Source: DASXZH01 sp036502005
GTDB lineage: Bacteria > Armatimonadota > Fimbriimonadia > Fimbriimonadales > Fimbriimonadaceae
DNA: 12,020 bases
Direction: 5' to 3'
Assembly (NCBI GenBank): GCA_036502005.1
Contig: DASXZH010000070.1
Location: forward strand, 1-12,020
The position numbers and the translations under genes were made by a program. Within the stretch, counting starts at the first letter, position 1. Each line of letters begins with the position of its first letter. The notes under the pieces were generated by a model, which saw nothing but the letters and a program-made list of their open reading frames with translations, had not been told where the DNA came from and did no database searches. Below, piece after piece: positions 1 to 7,449 of this stretch.

Positions 1-79
1 GAAAGCCGGAAAGCTGGCAGTTGAATTGCGATATTTAATTCTGGGTCCATAGGAGAACCCCCTCCCCACTCCGTCTTAC

Positions 80-114
80 ATTCGACATTCGACCTTCGAC
101 CTTCGACTATTGAC
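80..114. repeat. Heptamer-period tandem repeat, consensus NTTCGAC
   Basis: Five consecutive 7-base units read ATTCGAC, ATTCGAC, CTTCGAC, CTTCGAC, TATTGAC. A further isolated unit TATCGAC lies at 123-129. The array is wholly intergenic. Two other spacers in this window (4851-4892 and 10410-10505) hold arrays with the same period but different sequence. Confidence 0.85.
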
Positions 115-141
115 TATCACACTATCGACCAGAGCAATTCC

Positions 142-175
142 ACCAAATGGTGACAATTCCAGCCCACCATTTGGT
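142..175. repeat. 10-base inverted repeat, ACCAAATGGT / ACCATTTGGT
   Basis: The arms at 142-151 and 166-175 are perfect reverse complements separated by 14 bases. The stem is AT-rich and no T-tract follows on either strand, so a classical intrinsic terminator is unlikely. It could be a protein-binding site or a hairpin stabilising an mRNA 3' end. Function is inference only. Confidence 0.5.
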
Positions 176-224
176 TACATTTTGAACCTAAAAGACGCGC
201 GGGAGGGTTTTAGATACCCCTCGC

Positions 225-246
225 AATTGTTTCTCAAGAAACAATT
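225..246 (-). repeat. Hairpin enclosing the stop codon of the ABC ATPase gene
   Basis: On the coding strand a 9-base stem AATTGTTTC/GAAACAATT closes a TTGA tetraloop, and the TGA inside the loop is the stop codon. No U-run follows (next bases GCGAGGGG), so it does not fit a standard rho-independent terminator. A second short stem (203-207 with 218-222) lies immediately downstream. Together they may form a 3'-end structure. The pairing is seen; the role is inferred. Confidence 0.45.
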
Positions 247-1226
247 TGAGACCCGGTGCGAGTGAAGAGGTCTCGGATCACTTCTTCAATCTCAACCTCC
301 TCAATTCCCACATCTGAAACCGGCAAATTCTGCAAAACCGCAGTTGTAACAGCGGCGGTCTCTGCCCGGGAAACTTCCAACGTAGCCCCATCTTCGGAAA
401 ATTTTACGACTTTGCCAAATCTGGACACATCAGGTTCCTGAACCGGCTCTGAGAAGGCCAAGCGGACCCTGCGTGTGTCGCTAAACTGCCTGCTCAAAGA
501 ATCCAGCGTTCCTTCAAAAATAACCGTTCCGTGGTCTATAACCACCACTCGATTACACAGCTCTTGCACATCCTGCATGTAGTGGCTGGTGAGCAGGATT
601 GTGCAGTTCTCTTCCTTATGCAACTGTTTCAGGAAGTCCCGGATACGCTTCTGGGAGACCACATCGAGACCTATTGTTGGCTCATCAAGAAACACAATTT
701 CGGGCCGGTAAAGGAGCGCCGCAACCAGTTCGCACTTCATCCTTTCGCCCAAACTGAGCTTTCGCACCTGGGTGTGGATCTTGTCTGTTAGCTGGAGAGC
801 CTCCAGCAGATTGTCGATCCGGGTCTTGAAAACGGCCTTGTCGACGTCGTACAACTCCCGCAAAACGACGAAACTATCCCAGGCGGGTAGGTCCCACCAG
901 AGTTGCATTTTGTTGCCCATTACGAGGGAGATGCGTCGCAGCATTTCTGGCTTGCGATCGCTCGGCGTATAGCCCAATACTTTGGCCGTACCGGAAGTGG
1001 GATAAAGAATGCCGGTGAGCATCTTGAGGGTGGTTGTCTTCCCGGCACCGTTCGGGCCCAAGAAGCCAACTAGCTCGCCCTGCTCGATACTGAGGCTCAC
1101 ATTCTTAACGGCGTGGACTTCAGTCGTTTGGCGAGTAAAGAGTCCCTTGATTCCACCAATGATCCCGGGATCTTTCTTATGCGAGACGTAGGTCTTGCAG
1201 AGGTCCTGGGCTTCGATTGAAGGCAT
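234..1226 (-). CDS. ABC-2 type transporter ATP-binding protein (COG4586-like)
   Basis: A 330-residue nucleotide-binding subunit that would power a membrane exporter from the cytoplasmic face. Walker A is GPNGAGKT at about 57-64, the ABC signature LSLGERMK at 157-164, Walker B IVFLDE at 177-182, and the switch histidine H215. The segment after the Walker A region contains QLWWDLPAWDS (109-119), typical of the COG4586 subgroup, which is usually encoded with two ABC-2 permeases. The C-terminal 90 or so residues form the accessory domain seen in drug- or polysaccharide-export type ATPases. The gene starts 8 bases after the cdsA stop with ATG, and an AGGT sequence lies about 13 bases upstream, so it is the last gene of a regulator-cdsA-ATPase operon. 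No permease is visible in the window. The substrate is unknown. Confidence 0.93.
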   Translation of the reverse strand: MPSIEAQDLCKTYVSHKKDPGIIGGIKGLFTRQTTEVHAVKNVSLSIEQGELVGFLGPNGAGKTTTLKMLTGILYPTSGTAKVLGYTPSDRKPEMLRRISLVMGNKMQLWWDLPAWDSFVVLRELYDVDKAVFKTRIDNLLEALQLTDKIHTQVRKLSLGERMKCELVAALLYRPEIVFLDEPTIGLDVVSQKRIRDFLKQLHKEENCTILLTSHYMQDVQELCNRVVVIDHGTVIFEGTLDSLSRQFSDTRRVRLAFSEPVQEPDVSRFGKVVKFSEDGATLEVSRAETAAVTTAVLQNLPVSDVGIEEVEIEEVIRDLFTRTGSQIVS

Positions 1227-1234
1227 GGTTGAGA

Positions 1235-2041
1235 CTACCTAATGGACAGGAGCAGGGCCACCGGGATGGCGGTGAAGAGCATGCTATCGATGCGATCCAA
1301 AATCCCGCCGTGGCCCGGCAGAATTGTGCCGCTATCTTTCACATCAACGCGGCGTTTCATCCAGCTTTCAAAGAGGTCACCAATTTGGCCCAAAAGCCCA
1401 ATACAGGCTCCGCAACTCAAGGAAACCCCCACCGAAACCCCCAGGGCGCGACCCAGAAAATAGGCAGCAACCACGGCGGCAACGAAGTTGCCGATACCAC
1501 CCTCGACCGTCTTTTTCGGTGAAATGGAAGGGGCGAATTTATGCTTGCCAAACGCCATGCCGACAAAGATCCCGGCGATGTCCCCGCACCACAAAGGCAC
1601 GAGGGCCATGAGAGTTAGGTTCTTGAAATCCCAAGTCGTTGATTTCCAGTCTGCGCCGTGCAGCAAAAGCAAAGCAATGAGTGGGCATCCTATCCAGCCA
1701 AACATCTCGGACATGACGATAAAGGGCGGTTTACCCAAGTCTTGGCCGGCCTTCAACTTTATGAAAAGGCTCAGGCAGGAGAGCAAAGAGGCGACAATCA
1801 GAATGATATAGTCCGCTTGGCCTTGCCGGAACAAACTCCAGCACAGAGACAACACGGCAAAGAGCACGATCGAAGAAGGCAAGAGGCGCTTATCCGAGAC
1901 TCTGGCCAACTTTAGATACTCCGATGCGCTAACGGCAAAGATGATGTTGGCTAACAAAAAAAGGGGTAGTGGATGCGTGAAGAACACCGCAGCCACTACC
2001 ACTGGCAAAGCAATTAGCGCCGTCGCGACGCGAGCTTTCAA
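1235..2041 (-). CDS. cdsA: Phosphatidate cytidylyltransferase (CDP-diacylglycerol synthase)
   Basis: Makes CDP-diacylglycerol from phosphatidate and CTP, the branch point of bacterial phospholipid synthesis, in the cytoplasmic membrane. The 268-residue protein is almost wholly hydrophobic, with several transmembrane helices. Near the C-terminus (about residues 228-254) it carries the full family signature: S-x-M-K-R followed by KDSGTILPGHGGILDRID, including the metal-binding aspartates. Start choice: the codon is TTG at 2041, placed in a TTGA overlap with the stop of the upstream regulator gene. The resulting N-terminus MKARVATALIALPVVV fits the family, and no better start is seen. The overlap implies translational coupling. 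Elsewhere cdsA commonly follows uppS (undecaprenyl pyrophosphate synthase), but here it follows a LuxR-type regulator, which is unusual. Confidence 0.95.
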   Translation of the reverse strand: MKARVATALIALPVVVAAVFFTHPLPLFLLANIIFAVSASEYLKLARVSDKRLLPSSIVLFAVLSLCWSLFRQGQADYIILIVASLLSCLSLFIKLKAGQDLGKPPFIVMSEMFGWIGCPLIALLLLHGADWKSTTWDFKNLTLMALVPLWCGDIAGIFVGMAFGKHKFAPSISPKKTVEGGIGNFVAAVVAAYFLGRALGVSVGVSLSCGACIGLLGQIGDLFESWMKRRVDVKDSGTILPGHGGILDRIDSMLFTAIPVALLLSIR

Positions 2042-2676
2042 TAGGTGCTTCGCGCGCTAGCGCTTGGCCTACCGGAAAGTCTCAAGGCGACTTGGACGCG
2101 ATTCTCGCAGTCCAGTTTGCGCATCACTGCGCTCACAAGATTCTTAATGCTCTGCTCTTGAAGTTGAAGCACGGCTGCGATCCTTCGGTTCGGCATGCCT
2201 TGTGCAACTAGCTGAGCAACTTCGAGCTCTCTCTTGGTCAAACTTCGAGGAGCTCCATAGATGTTCACCGGCTCGTGAGCGACCGGAGCGGGCTGAGCCG
2301 CCGGCTGCGTCGAGTAAGGGCGATACATCATAGGTCCAATGAATCGGCGAACCACCTGAATCAGGGCTGCCGCGCCTTCACTTCTGCGGACTACCGCATC
2401 AGCTACGCGCTGGCCAACCGTGGAGGTGGAACTCGATACAAGTAAGATAATGTGGACGTTGCCACCTGCTTTGATCTGATTGAGCTGAACCCAATCATCT
2501 GTATCAAGCATATCGGCAACTGCCACAAGAACATTTGGACCCTCGTCCATAAATGCTCTTGTAATGCCAGCGACGTGTTCGCCACCGGCAGCGACTTCGA
2601 ACGATCCTTCATGAGCCAATAAGCTCAGGATCCCATCACGCAATAAAGCGTCTCTACAAACTACTGATACCCGCAT
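2038..2676 (-). CDS. LuxR/NarL-type regulator with degenerate receiver domain
   Basis: A 212-residue protein with three parts: a receiver-like domain (about 1-112), a proline- and alanine-rich linker (about 113-144), and a LuxR-type helix-turn-helix (about 145-200) with the typical LTKRELEVAQLVAQG start and SIKNLVSAVMRKLDCENR recognition region. The receiver lacks the usual chemistry. The acidic pair at the first strand is replaced by Cys-Arg (C7-R8), the phospho-acceptor Asp position aligns to V53 (D55 is displaced), and the conserved Lys near residue 97 appears as Arg. It therefore probably does not work by ordinary Asp phosphorylation. The start is ATG at 2676. No Shine-Dalgarno is seen, but TATCTA lies 9 bases upstream, so a short or absent leader is possible. 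It overlaps cdsA by 4 bases. Its targets are unknown; its own operon is a reasonable guess. Confidence 0.88.
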   Translation of the reverse strand: MRVSVVCRDALLRDGILSLLAHEGSFEVAAGGEHVAGITRAFMDEGPNVLVAVADMLDTDDWVQLNQIKAGGNVHIILLVSSSTSTVGQRVADAVVRRSEGAAALIQVVRRFIGPMMYRPYSTQPAAQPAPVAHEPVNIYGAPRSLTKRELEVAQLVAQGMPNRRIAAVLQLQEQSIKNLVSAVMRKLDCENRVQVALRLSGRPSASARSTY

Positions 2677-2792
2677 GTCAACTAGATAGTACGGTAATTA
2701 GCTAATAAAAATCACCGGTTGAAAGGGAAATTTGCAAGATTTCTGAAAAATATTCCAGGTTGCAAATTCACTAGGAAGGTTTGGCAATGGCA
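2677..2792. promoter_or_regulatory. Spacer between GH2 gene and regulator, with two symmetric elements
   Basis: This 116-base AT-rich spacer contains a perfect 10-base palindrome ATTAGCTAAT (2697-2706), 20 bases upstream of the regulator start, and an inverted repeat AATTTGCAA/TTGCAAATT (2729-2737 with 2760-2768, 22-base gap). These could be an operator for the regulator and a 3' hairpin of the GH2 transcript. No clear -35/-10 pair was found beyond TATCTA next to the start. The symmetry is seen directly; the functions are inferred. Confidence 0.4.
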
Positions 2793-4577
2793 TTAGAACG
2801 TACCACGGCAGTTGCCAAATATTTCTTTTAACGACTCTAGTGGGGTTTTTGGAATACGATCGTAAGTTAGAAGACCATTTAACTCTTGTTCTACATCCGT
2901 AAGCTGCGTAAAACAAAAGCCCGAAAAACCAGGATTCTCGGTCATCTGCCTGGTAAGGAACTTGATTTTCTGCAAAAACTTGGCCGGAGTTTTAACGCTC
3001 TGGTAACCCCACCATTTGATCCAGGTATGACCTTCCACGGGCAATGCGATGCCGCCATACTCGCCAACCCACTGTGGAATGGGTGAATTAACCTTAGAGT
3101 ATTGCGCCAGATTGTTCGTGTAGTCATGGTGGTCTATGACCTCAGTCTTAGACCTTTGGCTCCATCCGGAAGCGTCGATTAAAAGCCTTGAAGGATCGTA
3201 AGCTTTTGTGAAATCGGCGATTTGGTCCTGAAACTCGCCGGGGTTGCCCCAGTTTTCGTTGAAGGGCACCCAAAGCGCAATGCAGGGGTGGTTCCGAAGG
3301 TAAAGCACTACCTCTTCCCACTCGTTCTTAAAGTTTGCCCTTGCTTCATCGGTGGATAGGTCTTGGCTGCTCGGCATATCTTGCGCAACTAGGAACCCAT
3401 GCCGGTCGCATAGCGAATACCAAAGCGCCTCTTCAACTTTTGCGTGCTTTCGAAGAGTGTTAAAGCCCATTTTCTTGGCGGCAATGATGTCTTCAATGAG
3501 CGCTTCTTCTGTGGGAGCAGTGTAGATCCCGTCCGGCCAGTAGCCTTGGTCCAAAACGCCGCGAAGCATATACGGCTTACCGTTGAGGGCGATCTGCCCA
3601 TCGACGATCGAGATGGTGCGAAATCCGCAGTAGCACTTAAGGCTATCCGTAGTCTGCTTCCCGCGCTTAACGGTAATCACCACATCATAGAGGATCGGAT
3701 TTTCCGGGCTCCAAGCTGCCACGTTCGGAATTTGCAGATCCAGAGATGCTTGCCCGTCCCGCGCGTCTCCCGCATACACAACGTCGGCGCGGCCCGTTGC
3801 AACCGTCACATTCTCCCTTACGACCTTCACGGAAACCGTTTCGGCGGCACCGAATAGATTCGCGGAAACCCTTAACTGCCCGGTTTCGAGCGACGGTTCA
3901 AGATGGTGGGACGTGATATACCCGTCGTTTACCGGTTCAATCCAAACAGTTTGCCAAATGCCGGTGGACCTTGTGTACCAAATGCCCATGCTGCCAAGCT
4001 GCTTGCCCATGGGCTGAAACGCCGTTTGCGTCTTAGGTAACAGGCCGAATGCGTGGGGTTCATAAGCCGCCGGATCAAAGACCTGGACCTCTAAATCTTG
4101 CTCGCCATCCACGAGGAAACTGGAAATGTCGAAATAGAAAGGCGAATAGCCACCGCGGTGCCTGCCAACCTCTCTTCCGTTTACTCGGACGATTGCTTCC
4201 CAATCGACTGCGCCAAAATGCAGCAGTATCCGTTTGTCCGCCCACGCTTTTGGTATACGGAATTTGCGCTTATAAAGCAGATGTTCGTGTATTTCTTTGC
4301 CCCTGCCGATTCCCGAAAGAGCGCTTTCGAATACAAAGGGAACCAGAATGTCCGTTTCTTCCTGGGCCTCGGTGAACTGGATATTCCAGAGTCCGTTTAG
4401 GGATTTCCACTGATTGCGGACCGCAGCCGGCCTAGGATAGGAGGGCCGCGCTTGTCCAGGCGAAACATCTTTCGCCCAGCGTGTCATAAGGGGCGTTGCG
4501 GCGGGCATCCATACCCGTGCTATCTGTTGTGCTTCAGTTTCTTCGGAGGTCAAGAACTTGGTCAAAATTTCTTCCAA
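2793..4577 (-). CDS. Glycoside hydrolase family 2 beta-glycosidase
   Basis: A 594-codon reading frame with the three-part GH2 layout: N-terminal jelly-roll sugar-binding domain (about 45-215), immunoglobulin-like domain (about 220-325) and TIM barrel (about 326-590). The catalytic acid/base is E441 in FNENWG and the nucleophile E506 in GEYGG. LRKHAKVEE (375-383) fits the GH2 family motif. It hydrolyses a terminal beta-linked sugar (galactose, glucuronate, mannose or similar); specificity is not readable, and the NxK motif of true beta-glucuronidases was not seen. No signal peptide is present, so it is probably cytoplasmic. The first start codon of the frame is TTG at 4577, with TTG at 4565 preceded by GGAAG as an alternative and the first ATG only at 4508. 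A better start (ATG 4602 with AAAGG) lies in another frame, suggesting a one-base insertion near 4576-4578. Confidence 0.9.
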   Translation of the reverse strand: MEEILTKFLTSEETEAQQIARVWMPAATPLMTRWAKDVSPGQARPSYPRPAAVRNQWKSLNGLWNIQFTEAQEETDILVPFVFESALSGIGRGKEIHEHLLYKRKFRIPKAWADKRILLHFGAVDWEAIVRVNGREVGRHRGGYSPFYFDISSFLVDGEQDLEVQVFDPAAYEPHAFGLLPKTQTAFQPMGKQLGSMGIWYTRSTGIWQTVWIEPVNDGYITSHHLEPSLETGQLRVSANLFGAAETVSVKVVRENVTVATGRADVVYAGDARDGQASLDLQIPNVAAWSPENPILYDVVITVKRGKQTTDSLKCYCGFRTISIVDGQIALNGKPYMLRGVLDQGYWPDGIYTAPTEEALIEDIIAAKKMGFNTLRKHAKVEEALWYSLCDRHGFLVAQDMPSSQDLSTDEARANFKNEWEEVVLYLRNHPCIALWVPFNENWGNPGEFQDQIADFTKAYDPSRLLIDASGWSQRSKTEVIDHHDYTNNLAQYSKVNSPIPQWVGEYGGIALPVEGHTWIKWWGYQSVKTPAKFLQKIKFLTRQMTENPGFSGFCFTQLTDVEQELNGLLTYDRIPKTPLESLKEIFGNCRGTF

Positions 4578-4602
4578 ATATTCGGGTCAAAGAGTCGGAC
4601 AT
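4534..4602 (-). CDS. 22-codon leader ORF or frameshifted 5' end of the GH2 gene
   Basis: An ATG at 4602 is preceded by AAAGG (4612-4608) with 5-base spacing, one of the clearest ribosome-binding sites in the window. It opens a 22-codon frame ending at TGA 4534, overlapping the first part of the GH2 frame. Dropping one T from the TTT at 4578-4576 would join it to the GH2 frame and give an N-terminus MSDSLTRILEEILTKFLTSE, which looks like one continuous helix. The likeliest explanation is therefore a single-base insertion (assembly error, natural mutation or programmed shift). A separate leader peptide coupled to GH2 translation is the alternative. Confidence 0.4.
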   Translation of the reverse strand: MSDSLTRIFGRNFDQVLDLRRN

Positions 4603-4957
4603 AAAAACCTTTCTACGCTTTTCATTAGAGCAGTCAAGCCAACCCATCCTTAGTTTTCGTTAATGAACTCGCACTTTGTAAGGGATTAGCTCCTTTTTGA
4701 ATCGGACGAGTCATCTTGTTTTCGGACGGGCTAAGGTCAAGCTTTGCTCCACGAACAGCAAGTTTTATGTTCTTGGGCGAGCTGATGTTAAGAATGCGCT
4801 TCTTGTGGAGTCGCTAGTCGCGACGGGCCCGATTGCCACCCCCTCGAGGAATTTTCGATTTTCGATTTTCGATTTTCAATTTTCGATTTCGGATCGGACG
4901 CTTTTACACCGTTCGTTGTCTAGACTGCAATGAGCCCGGGCGCCAGGGAAGGTCTTA
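4603..4957. other. Spacer upstream of the GH2 gene, no convincing gene
   Basis: The region between the secreted-protein gene and GH2 has no supportable coding sequence. It contains a heptamer array (4851-4892) and an 8-base palindrome GTCGCGAC (4818-4825). A -35-like TTGACT occurs on the minus strand at 4637-4632, but no matching -10 is at the right distance. It presumably contains the GH2 promoter, since GH2 is separated from the upstream genes here, but the promoter itself was not located. Confidence 0.5.
4851..4892. repeat. Heptamer-period tandem repeat, consensus ATTTTCG
   Basis: Five 7-base units (ATTTTCG, ATTTTCG, ATTTTCG, ATTTTCA, ATTTTCG) at 4851-4885 are followed by a decayed sixth, ATTTCGG. 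It is intergenic. It shares the 7-base period with the arrays at 80-114 and 10410-10505 but not their sequence. Confidence 0.87.
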
Positions 4958-5881
4958 TTAGCCGGCTGAAAAGATCCGGCCGCGAATATGGTAGCTGCCG
5001 CCATCATGAGCCTTAACGGGAACACCCTTCACTACGTGGCCATCAACAACGTCGGATTTATTGATAGTAAGCATGAAGTGAGCCTTATCAGGTCCTTCGA
5101 AGTGCAGCACGTCAGGATTATCAACACTTAGTTCAACTTCGACAGGAAAGATTGAAGGATCAGCGTTCTGCAGCCCATCGACTTCAACACCGATCGATGA
5201 TTTCTTACCGGAAAGGACGGCCTGCGAGGGGGCCATGAAGTTGAACCCGACCGCGTTTACCTGCTCTTCGATGGTCGTTCCCTTTTGGTGAACCCGAAGT
5301 CTCTGGGGACCGCGCCAATCGGCAGGAATCGTTACATAACAACAGTCGCTGCCTTCCGCAAGAATGCCAACCTCGTGACCATTGATAGAAGCATAGGTGT
5401 GCTCGCGGTCGCCATCGAAATGACCTCTCAGTTCCACCGAACCGCCCGCTTGGACAACTTTCGGGCCGGTGTTTCCGGTTACGTCTCCACTTAACCGGTC
5501 GGCAACCGCCAGGTTGTAGCTGGAATAGACGGTACCGGCGGAGTCTTCAATATCTATCGGCAACTCGTTTCCTGATGGGACCTGAAACTCCAACATGGCG
5601 TGGCTAACGGGAAACTTAGCTGCGCCCACTCTTACATAGAGGTGGGAAAGCCAATCGTAGGCTGCGTGTTGGGAGTTCCAATCCGAGCCGCCGGGGTTTG
5701 CAAAGGCAGAACCGGAAACGATTTCGCCATAAACCACTTGCCGTGGCAGGTATACGTCGACGCTGCCCGCGCTGGTTGTGAAAACCAGTTTCTGAGGCGC
5801 TGCCGCGTCTGCGAGATACGCATCGGAGACAGTTGACGACGAATGGGAGAATAGGGCTAACGTGAGAAATAATCCGGTCAT
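4958..5881 (-). CDS. Secreted beta-rich protein of unknown function
   Basis: About 307 residues, not recognised as a named family. The N-terminus has a short positive end followed by the hydrophobic run GLFLTLALF and a small-residue stretch up to about residue 20-25, which looks like a signal peptide. The rest is rich in alternating beta-strand patterns, Gly, Asp and Val, suggestive of two or three immunoglobulin-like or beta-sandwich domains. A vicinal Cys-Cys in SDCCYVTI is notable, as no other cysteine is evident. Start choice: the frame also opens with TTG at 5890, but AAAGGA sits only one base before it. ATG at 5881 gives a better spacing (10 bases) and is preferred. It lies 63 bases after cysS and could be cotranscribed with it. 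An extracellular or periplasmic binding or structural role is a guess. Confidence 0.7.
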   Translation of the reverse strand: MTGLFLTLALFSHSSSTVSDAYLADAAAPQKLVFTTSAGSVDVYLPRQVVYGEIVSGSAFANPGGSDWNSQHAAYDWLSHLYVRVGAAKFPVSHAMLEFQVPSGNELPIDIEDSAGTVYSSYNLAVADRLSGDVTGNTGPKVVQAGGSVELRGHFDGDREHTYASINGHEVGILAEGSDCCYVTIPADWRGPQRLRVHQKGTTIEEQVNAVGFNFMAPSQAVLSGKKSSIGVEVDGLQNADPSIFPVEVELSVDNPDVLHFEGPDKAHFMLTINKSDVVDGHVVKGVPVKAHDGGSYHIRGRIFSAG

Positions 5882-5944
5882 TTTCTTCAATCCTTTGAAT
5901 CAGGGCCGCTTGAAGAACTTGTTTTGCACATTCCGTGCCACCGG

Positions 5945-7438
5945 CTACAGCGTCGGGCCTTTTATCTTCCAAACCGTGCCTTCGGGCGTATCTTTAAGCT
6001 CAATTCCCTCTTCATCAAGTTGCTTGCGGATCTGGTCGGCGACGGCAAAGTTCTTTGCCGCTTTCGCTTCTGTCCTTTCGCCAATGAGGGTCAGGATGCG
6101 CTCTTCATCGACTCCGGCTGGTTTGTTGTTACCCCCGCAATCGCCCGGATCCTCGTAGGGCCGCACGATGCCGAGGAGTTCGTTGGTCTTCTCCAGGAAA
6201 ACCCGGCCGCTACGCGCCGACGCTCCCGAAAGGGCGGTCTCGCGCAAGATCACGCGCGTTCCTTCCAATGCTTTGGCCAAGGCGACGGAGGTGTTCAGGT
6301 TCTCACACATGGCATCGAGCATCTGCTCATAGAGCTCGTTTAAGGATTCGCCGATCACGTCCTCACCGGGGCGGTCTGCTTTAGCGGCACCTTCAATCTC
6401 GGCGTCGCAAAGCTTATATCGTTCAATCTTTGCAGTTGCGTCTTTCAGCAGGTCCATCGTGAAGTTGTGCGGCACGCCAAAATTTTGGGAGATCAAAGCG
6501 TAACGAAGCGCGAGCGGCTCGGCGCCCTTCCCCTCCACAATGTCGCGGACCGTAAAGAAGTTGCCCAGACTCTTGGACATTTTTTCGCCATTCACCTGAA
6601 GGAACTTGGTGTGGACCCAGTGATTAGAAAAGCGTTTGCCGGTTAACGACTCGGATTGGGCGATCTCGCATTCGTGATGAGGGAAAATGAGGTCTTCGCC
6701 TCCGGCGTGGAGATCGATGGTCTCGCCGAGATACTCCATAGCCATGACGCTGCACTCGATATGCCAGCCGGGGAAACCCCAGCCCCAGGGGCTGAACCAC
6801 TGCATCAGATGCTTGTCGTCTTTCTTCCAAAGTGCAAAATCGCGGGGATCTTGCTTGTAGTCGTCTACAACCACGTCGCGGACGGCAGTATAAAGGCTGT
6901 CCTTATCGGTGTTTCCCGAGAGTTCGCCATAGTTAGGGAAGCTGGCAACTTTAAAATAGGCACCGGTAGGAGTCACATAGGCGTGGCCGCTTTCAATCAG
7001 ATTTCCGACAGCCACAATCTGCTCGCGCATGTGCTGGGTTGCTTTGGGCCAAACGAGCGGACGCCTTAAGTTCAGCCTTACCCAGTCGCTCTTAAAGGCT
7101 TCGGCATAGTAATCGGCAAGCTCCCAAACGTTGGCGAACTGCTCGCCTTCTTTGGATTTGAGCCCCTTTTCCATCTTATCTTCGCCGGATTCGGCGTCAT
7201 CGGCGGTGAGGTGGCCAACATCGGTGATGTTGGAAACATAGCTGACCTTCCAGCCGATAGCCTCCGCCGTTCGCACCACCAAATCCGCCGTTAAAAAGGT
7301 TCGGAAGTTGCCGATGTGGGCGTAGCTGTACACGGTTGGGCCGCACGAATAGAACTTTAAATGCCCGGGCTCCATGGTAGTCAGCTCCCGAACCGAGTGC
7401 GTGTAAGTATCGTAAAGGCGAAAGGACCTATCAGCCAT
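5945..7438 (-). CDS. cysS: Cysteinyl-tRNA synthetase
   Basis: Charges tRNA-Cys with cysteine using ATP in the cytoplasm; a class I synthetase. Counting from ATG 7438 (497 residues), the HIGH-type motif is HIGN at about 41-44 and the KMSKS loop at 286-290. The zinc ligands expected for the family are visible: Cys in YSCGPTVY (about 32), Cys in GWHIECS (about 229), and His and Glu within PHHECE (about 253-258). The C-terminal helical anticodon-binding region is present and the length is somewhat above the usual 460 or so. An in-frame TTG at 7447 would add three residues, but the ATG is preferred. No strong Shine-Dalgarno is seen. The gene starts 11 bases after the dipeptidase stop, so translation is probably coupled and the gene shares the transporter transcript. 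Confidence 0.97.
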   Translation of the reverse strand: MADRSFRLYDTYTHSVRELTTMEPGHLKFYSCGPTVYSYAHIGNFRTFLTADLVVRTAEAIGWKVSYVSNITDVGHLTADDAESGEDKMEKGLKSKEGEQFANVWELADYYAEAFKSDWVRLNLRRPLVWPKATQHMREQIVAVGNLIESGHAYVTPTGAYFKVASFPNYGELSGNTDKDSLYTAVRDVVVDDYKQDPRDFALWKKDDKHLMQWFSPWGWGFPGWHIECSVMAMEYLGETIDLHAGGEDLIFPHHECEIAQSESLTGKRFSNHWVHTKFLQVNGEKMSKSLGNFFTVRDIVEGKGAEPLALRYALISQNFGVPHNFTMDLLKDATAKIERYKLCDAEIEGAAKADRPGEDVIGESLNELYEQMLDAMCENLNTSVALAKALEGTRVILRETALSGASARSGRVFLEKTNELLGIVRPYEDPGDCGGNNKPAGVDEERILTLIGERTEAKAAKNFAVADQIRKQLDEEGIELKDTPEGTVWKIKGPTL

Positions 7439-7449
7439 TGGGTTCAATG

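Larger units (their letters stand above)
1..233. other. Non-coding tail downstream of the ABC-2 ATPase gene
   Basis: This 233-base stretch follows the stop codon of the ABC ATPase gene and shows no convincing gene on either strand. It holds a heptamer-period repeat (80-114), a 10-base inverted repeat (142-151 with 166-175), an 8-base direct repeat CAATTCCA (135-142 and 154-161), and a short GAGGG/CCCTC stem (203-207 with 218-222) just past the gene. COG4586-type ATPases normally work with ABC-2 permeases. If the partner genes are adjacent they lie beyond the window edge. Confidence 0.6.

Noticed and set aside
80..129. Possible CRISPR array from the short repeats
   Set aside because: The units are 7 bases, directly abutting with no spacers, and no cas genes are present.
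142..175. Possible intrinsic terminator downstream of the ABC ATPase gene
   Set aside because: The stem is AT-rich and no T-tract follows on the transcribed strand, so it is listed only as an inverted repeat.
4609..4637. Sigma-70 promoter for GH2 based on TTGACT at 4637-4632
   Set aside because: At 17-base spacing the -10 position reads AGAAAG, which is not a plausible -10 element.
4697..4933. Plus-strand open frame of 78 codons in the 380-base spacer
   Set aside because: Its second half is a translation of the ATTTTCG heptamer array (a repeating Phe/Ser/Asp pattern). A 7-base period cycles through all three frames and stays open by chance, and there is no ribosome-binding site or family resemblance.
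6656..7069. Plus-strand open frame of 137 codons opposite cysS
   Set aside because: It is antisense to strongly conserved synthetase motifs and has no independent support.
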